Shown one piece after another: positions 61,634 to 64,000 of a stretch of 64,000 nt of DNA. The notes below the pieces were generated by a model. That model made no database searches, had not been told where the DNA came from, and worked only from the letters and a program-made list of their open reading frames with translations. Both the position numbers and the translations under genes were made by a program. The DNA comes from Streptomyces bicolor. GTDB taxonomy: Bacteria > Actinomycetota > Actinomycetes > Streptomycetales > Streptomycetaceae. How positions within the stretch are numbered: position 1 is the stretch's first letter; each line of letters begins with the position of its first letter. The DNA is taken from contig NZ_JOFS01000026.1 of assembly GCF_000719285.1 (NCBI RefSeq), positions 1 to 64,000 on the forward strand, given 5' to 3'.

Positions 61634-62320
61634 ATGGCCCTACGGTCCGCCGGCTCCGGCAAGGTGTCACGGGATGCCGTGCACCACCCGCTGTTCGCCC
61701 GTTTCTACGCCCGGATCAGCGTCAACGCCGAGACGAAGATGGGGATGGGCGGTGTACGCGATCGGCTGCTGGCCGGGCTGTCCGGCCGGGTGATCGAGAT
61801 CGGCGCGGGCAACGGACTGAACTTCGCCCACTATCCGAGCGCGGTCTCGGAGGTCGTCGCCATCGAACCGGAGCGCGTGCTGCGGCAGTTGGCGGTGGAG
61901 TCCGCGCTGCGGGCCGGGGTGCCCGTGGACGTCGTGCCGGGCGCGGCGGAGGCGCTGCCGGTCAAGAGCGAGGCCTTCGACGCGGTAGTGCTCTCGCTCG
62001 TGATGTGCAGTGTGCGGGACGTGCCGCGGGCACTGAGTGAGGTACGGCGGGTGCTGCGGCCCGGCGGTGTCGTGCGGTTCTTCGAGCACGGCCGGGGCGG
62101 CGGGCCCGCGATGCACTTCACACAGCGCGCGCTGGACCGGACCGTGTGGCCGTTGGTGAGCGGCGGCTGCCATCTCTCCCGTGAGCCGGTCGCCGCGCTG
62201 CGGGCGGCAGGGTTCGAGCTCGGCCCCTACCGGCGGGTGATGATGCCGGAGAAGGGGCCGGTGCTCCCGTCGTCGTACTGCGTGCTGGGCACGGCGTGGC
62301 GGCCCCGGATCAGCGAGTGA
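61634..62320 (+). CDS. class I SAM-dependent methyltransferase
   Basis: A 228-residue methyltransferase with motif I VIEIGAGNGLNFAHY (about 55-69), the acidic VAIEPERVLRQL, and FDAVVLSLVMCSVRDVPRALSEVRRVLRPGG, typical of the Methyltransf_11 group (UbiE-like). The substrate is unknown. GGGAGG precedes the ATG. It converges with the toxin-antitoxin pair. Confidence 0.88.
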   Translation: MALRSAGSGKVSRDAVHHPLFARFYARISVNAETKMGMGGVRDRLLAGLSGRVIEIGAGNGLNFAHYPSAVSEVVAIEPERVLRQLAVESALRAGVPVDVVPGAAEALPVKSEAFDAVVLSLVMCSVRDVPRALSEVRRVLRPGGVVRFFEHGRGGGPAMHFTQRALDRTVWPLVSGGCHLSREPVAALRAAGFELGPYRRVMMPEKGPVLPSSYCVLGTAWRPRISE

Positions 62321-62339
62321 TCAGGATGTGGTCGGCTGC

Positions 62340-62762
62340 TCACAGGCTCCACTGCCGCAGTTCCCGCGCGATGTCGTGCACCGAGGCCTCGCCGGTCTTC
62401 ACCAGCCGGGCCAGTTCGCGCACCTGCTCGGGCGAGGTGACCACCTTCATGCCGCTGGCGACGAGATAGGCGTAGGCGACGGCGGAGGCGAACAGGGCGT
62501 TGGAGCGCTCCAACGCGGGGACGTGGATGAGCAGTTGGAGGAGGGCGGCGGCTCGGGCGTGCGGGCTGTCGTAGACGGGGACGTCGAAGATCTCCGCCTG
62601 ATGGCGGGCGACGGCGGCGACGAGAGCTCCCCAGTCGGTGACCTGGGGATCTCCCGGTGTTCTCTTCTCGGCGAGCATCAGGAGCCAGGCAAGGTCGATG
62701 GTCAGGTCGCTGTTGCTCAACGGATCAGGGGCGACCTTCGCGCGTGCCTTCGCGGTCGGCAC
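62340..62762 (-). CDS. Doc-like (Fic superfamily) toxin with degenerate Fic motif
   Basis: The 140-residue product is helical. HVPALERSNALFASA lines up residue for residue with the Doc motif HIFNDGNKRTALNSA but keeps little beyond the first histidine. The C-terminal YLVASGMKVVTSPEQVRELARLVKTGEASVHDIARELRQW matches the end of Doc. I remember close Streptomyces proteins named as the toxin component of a Fic-family system. The first start (GTG 62762) overlaps the antitoxin by 38 bases; a TTG at 62720, five bases past the antitoxin stop, is an alternative. Confidence 0.75.
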   Translation of the reverse strand: MPTAKARAKVAPDPLSNSDLTIDLAWLLMLAEKRTPGDPQVTDWGALVAAVARHQAEIFDVPVYDSPHARAAALLQLLIHVPALERSNALFASAVAYAYLVASGMKVVTSPEQVRELARLVKTGEASVHDIARELRQWSL

Positions 62763-62964
62763 CGAACTCCTCCGCGAACACCGACTCGTACTGCTTCATG
62801 AAATCCGCGGCGGCCTCCACGAACGTCTGGCCGACCTCGCCGGTGTCCTGTCTCACCAGTTCCTCGATGTACCGGTTGACGCTCATGCCTCGGGCCAGGG
62901 CGCGTTCACGGGCGGCGCGGGCGGTGCCCTCGTCCACTCTCACGTTCAACTGGGTCTTCGCCAT
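62725..62964 (-). CDS. ribbon-helix-helix antitoxin
   Basis: The 79-residue protein begins MAKTQLNVRVDEGTARAARERALARGMSVNRYIEELV, a ribbon-helix-helix DNA-binding domain (about 1-45). An acidic helical tail (FVEAAADFMKQYESVFAEEFG) is suited to wrap a toxin. It precedes and overlaps the Doc-like gene. Its promoter contains the perfect palindrome GTGCTAGCAC, and the -10 lies six bases before the ATG, so it is leaderless and probably self-repressed. Confidence 0.85.
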   Translation of the reverse strand: MAKTQLNVRVDEGTARAARERALARGMSVNRYIEELVRQDTGEVGQTFVEAAADFMKQYESVFAEEFGADREGTREGRP

Positions 62965-62970
62965 ACCTCG

Positions 62971-63000
62971 AAGCTAGCGCGATGGTGCTAGCACCGGCAA
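62971..63000 (-). promoter_or_regulatory. promoter and operator of the toxin-antitoxin operon
   Basis: On the minus strand TTGCCG (63000-62995), an 18-base spacer and TAGCTT (62976-62971) form a promoter ending six bases before the antitoxin ATG. The spacer holds the palindrome GTGCTAGCAC (62985-62994), with another GCTAGC next to it. Confidence 0.6.
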
Positions 63001-63159
63001 GGGTGCGGCCGAGCGGACAGAGCATGCCCCTTACATCGATATCAGGGGCCCGACCTGGGACGGAGACGGACCGGGACCTTCGACGGATACCGAGTGTGTG
63101 GTGGATCACATTACGCTCGGCGGGGACGAGGTGTCCGTTACGTCCGCGAGGAGGCGGTC

Positions 63160-64000
63160 TTGTCCACTGCAGCTGCGGAGCACGCCCCGAACCCCGCGTC
63201 GGCCGACGGGATCGCGGCCCGCGCCCGCGGTCTGACCAAGGCGTACGGCTCGGGCGAGACGACCGTCCTCGCCCTCGACTCGGTGGACGTGGACATCGCG
63301 CGCGGCCGGTTCACGGCGGTCATGGGGCCGTCGGGTTCCGGGAAGTCCACACTGATGCACTGTCTCGCCGGCCTCGACGACGTCTCGGCGGGACAGGTGT
63401 GGCTCGGCGACACCGAGATCACCGGGCTGCGGGAGCGGGAGCTGACCCGGCTGCGGCGGGACCGGATCGGGTTCATGTTCCAGTCGTTCAACCTCATCCC
63501 GACCCTGAACGCGGCCGAGAACATCACCCTGCCCATGGACATCGCCGGCAAGAAGCCCGACGAGAAGTGGCTCGACCAGGTCATCGACACACTGGGACTG
63601 CGCGACCGGCTGCGGCACCGGCCCTCCCAGCTCTCCGGCGGTCAGCAGCAGCGCGTCGCCTGCGCCCGCGCGCTGGCCTCGCGGCCCGAGCTGATCTTCG
63701 CCGACGAGCCGACCGGCAACCTCGACTCGCGGGCCGGCCTGGAAGTGCTCGGCTTCCTTCGGCAGGCCGTGGACCAGCTGGGGCAGACCGTCGTCATGGT
63801 CACCCACGACCCGGGGGCCGCCGCCCACTCCGACCTGGTGCTCTTCCTGGGCGACGGGCGGATCGTGGACGAGATGGAGCGGCCGACGGCGGAGGCCGTG
63901 CTGGAACGCATGCGCCTTTTCACCGGGGGGAACCCCCAGGCCCCCGGTTCCGATGCGGTCCGCAGCCAGTTCGAGGACTCGGGGCCCGCGCCGGGAGCGA
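63160..64000 (+). CDS. ABC transporter ATP-binding protein, MacB/LolD type (cut by window end)
   Basis: The frame runs open to the window edge; 280 complete codons are visible. It has Walker A GPSGSGKST, the Q loop FMFQSFNLIPTL, signature LSGGQQQRVACARAL, Walker B LIFADEPTGNLDS and the H loop MVTHDP. The class pairs with FtsX/MacB-like permeases, which should follow. The start is the TTG at 63160, five bases after GAGGAGG. The substrate is unknown; lipoprotein or peptide export is common in the class. Confidence 0.92.
   Translation, partial: MSTAAAEHAPNPASADGIAARARGLTKAYGSGETTVLALDSVDVDIARGRFTAVMGPSGSGKSTLMHCLAGLDDVSAGQVWLGDTEITGLRERELTRLRRDRIGFMFQSFNLIPTLNAAENITLPMDIAGKKPDEKWLDQVIDTLGLRDRLRHRPSQLSGGQQQRVACARALASRPELIFADEPTGNLDSRAGLEVLGFLRQAVDQLGQTVVMVTHDPGAAAHSDLVLFLGDGRIVDEMERPTAEAVLERMRLFTGGNPQAPGSDAVRSQFEDSGPAPGA

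Overview
The window is a 64 kb piece of a high-GC actinobacterial chromosome, almost certainly Streptomyces. The signs are third-codon G/C saturation, many GTG and TTG starts, AfsR/SARP, LuxR and WhiJ-type regulators, paired SpoIIE phosphatases, MurT/GatD, a DUF6213-like small protein, and dispersed Streptomyces intergenic repeats. From memory, the gene order (ATP-dependent DNA ligase, MurT/GatD, phosphofructokinase, ornithine aminotransferase, urease, a WhiJ paralogue, bio genes) resembles the SCO1202-SCO1246 part of the S. coelicolor chromosome. I saw no tRNA, rRNA, transposase, integrase or CRISPR array.

Layout. 0-7.7 kb: cytochrome P450 convergent with a large SARP/NB-ARC regulator, a DUF779 protein, a secreted phosphodiester glycosidase, a small membrane protein and a Tat-exported phosphodiesterase-like protein. 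7.8-12.8 kb: three-gene acyl-CoA dehydrogenase/quinone oxidoreductase operon ending in a strong terminator, then a divergent XRE-cupin regulator and TrxR-like flavoenzyme sharing an operator. 12.9-20 kb: DNA ligase-Nudix pair, aldehyde dehydrogenase, TenA-like protein, acyl-CoA dehydrogenase divergent from TetR, peptide deformylase. 20-28 kb: MurT-GatD, phosphofructokinase, CtaG-like protein, PASTA lipoprotein, Ser/Thr kinase and a 56-residue membrane protein. 28-32.4 kb: LytS/LytTR two-component system in one operon with an SSS-type carboxylate symporter. 32.4-35.1 kb: Lrp regulator, arginine-cleaving hydrolase and ornithine aminotransferase. 35-40.6 kb: zinc-ribbon protein, two SpoIIE phosphatases and an acyltransferase. 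40.7-45.3 kb: complete ureABCFGD. 45.4-51.3 kb: TetR/exporter, orphan antitoxin, ClpP paralogue, riboswitch-controlled NlpC/P60 hydrolase and a LysE/LysR pair. 51.5-53.2 kb: WhiJ-type triad. 53.3-57.8 kb: bioF divergent from bioBAD. 57.9-64 kb: a large LuxR regulator, secreted lipase, methyltransferase, Doc-like toxin-antitoxin pair and the start of an ABC exporter.

How it fits together. Several units serve nitrogen and carbon use: an Lrp-controlled arginine-to-ornithine-to-glutamate-semialdehyde route, a urease operon with a GlnR-like box, a sensor-coupled carboxylate transporter, and acyl-CoA dehydrogenases under TetR-type operators. Others serve the envelope: MurT/GatD lipid II amidation, c-di-AMP-controlled NlpC/P60, PASTA lipoprotein plus kinase.

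The most notable points are these. BioB carries a C-terminal Cys/His octapeptide repeat. The 'dimethylargininase' has the Asn signature of cyanobacterial arginine dihydrolase and sits behind three evenly spaced TGCG...CGCA operators. The toxin is Doc-like with an eroded Fic motif. A TTA (bldA) codon occurs in the WhiJ-like gene. A repeat element is exapted in frame inside the SARP ATPase. There are also several perfect palindromes in promoters that no local gene explains.
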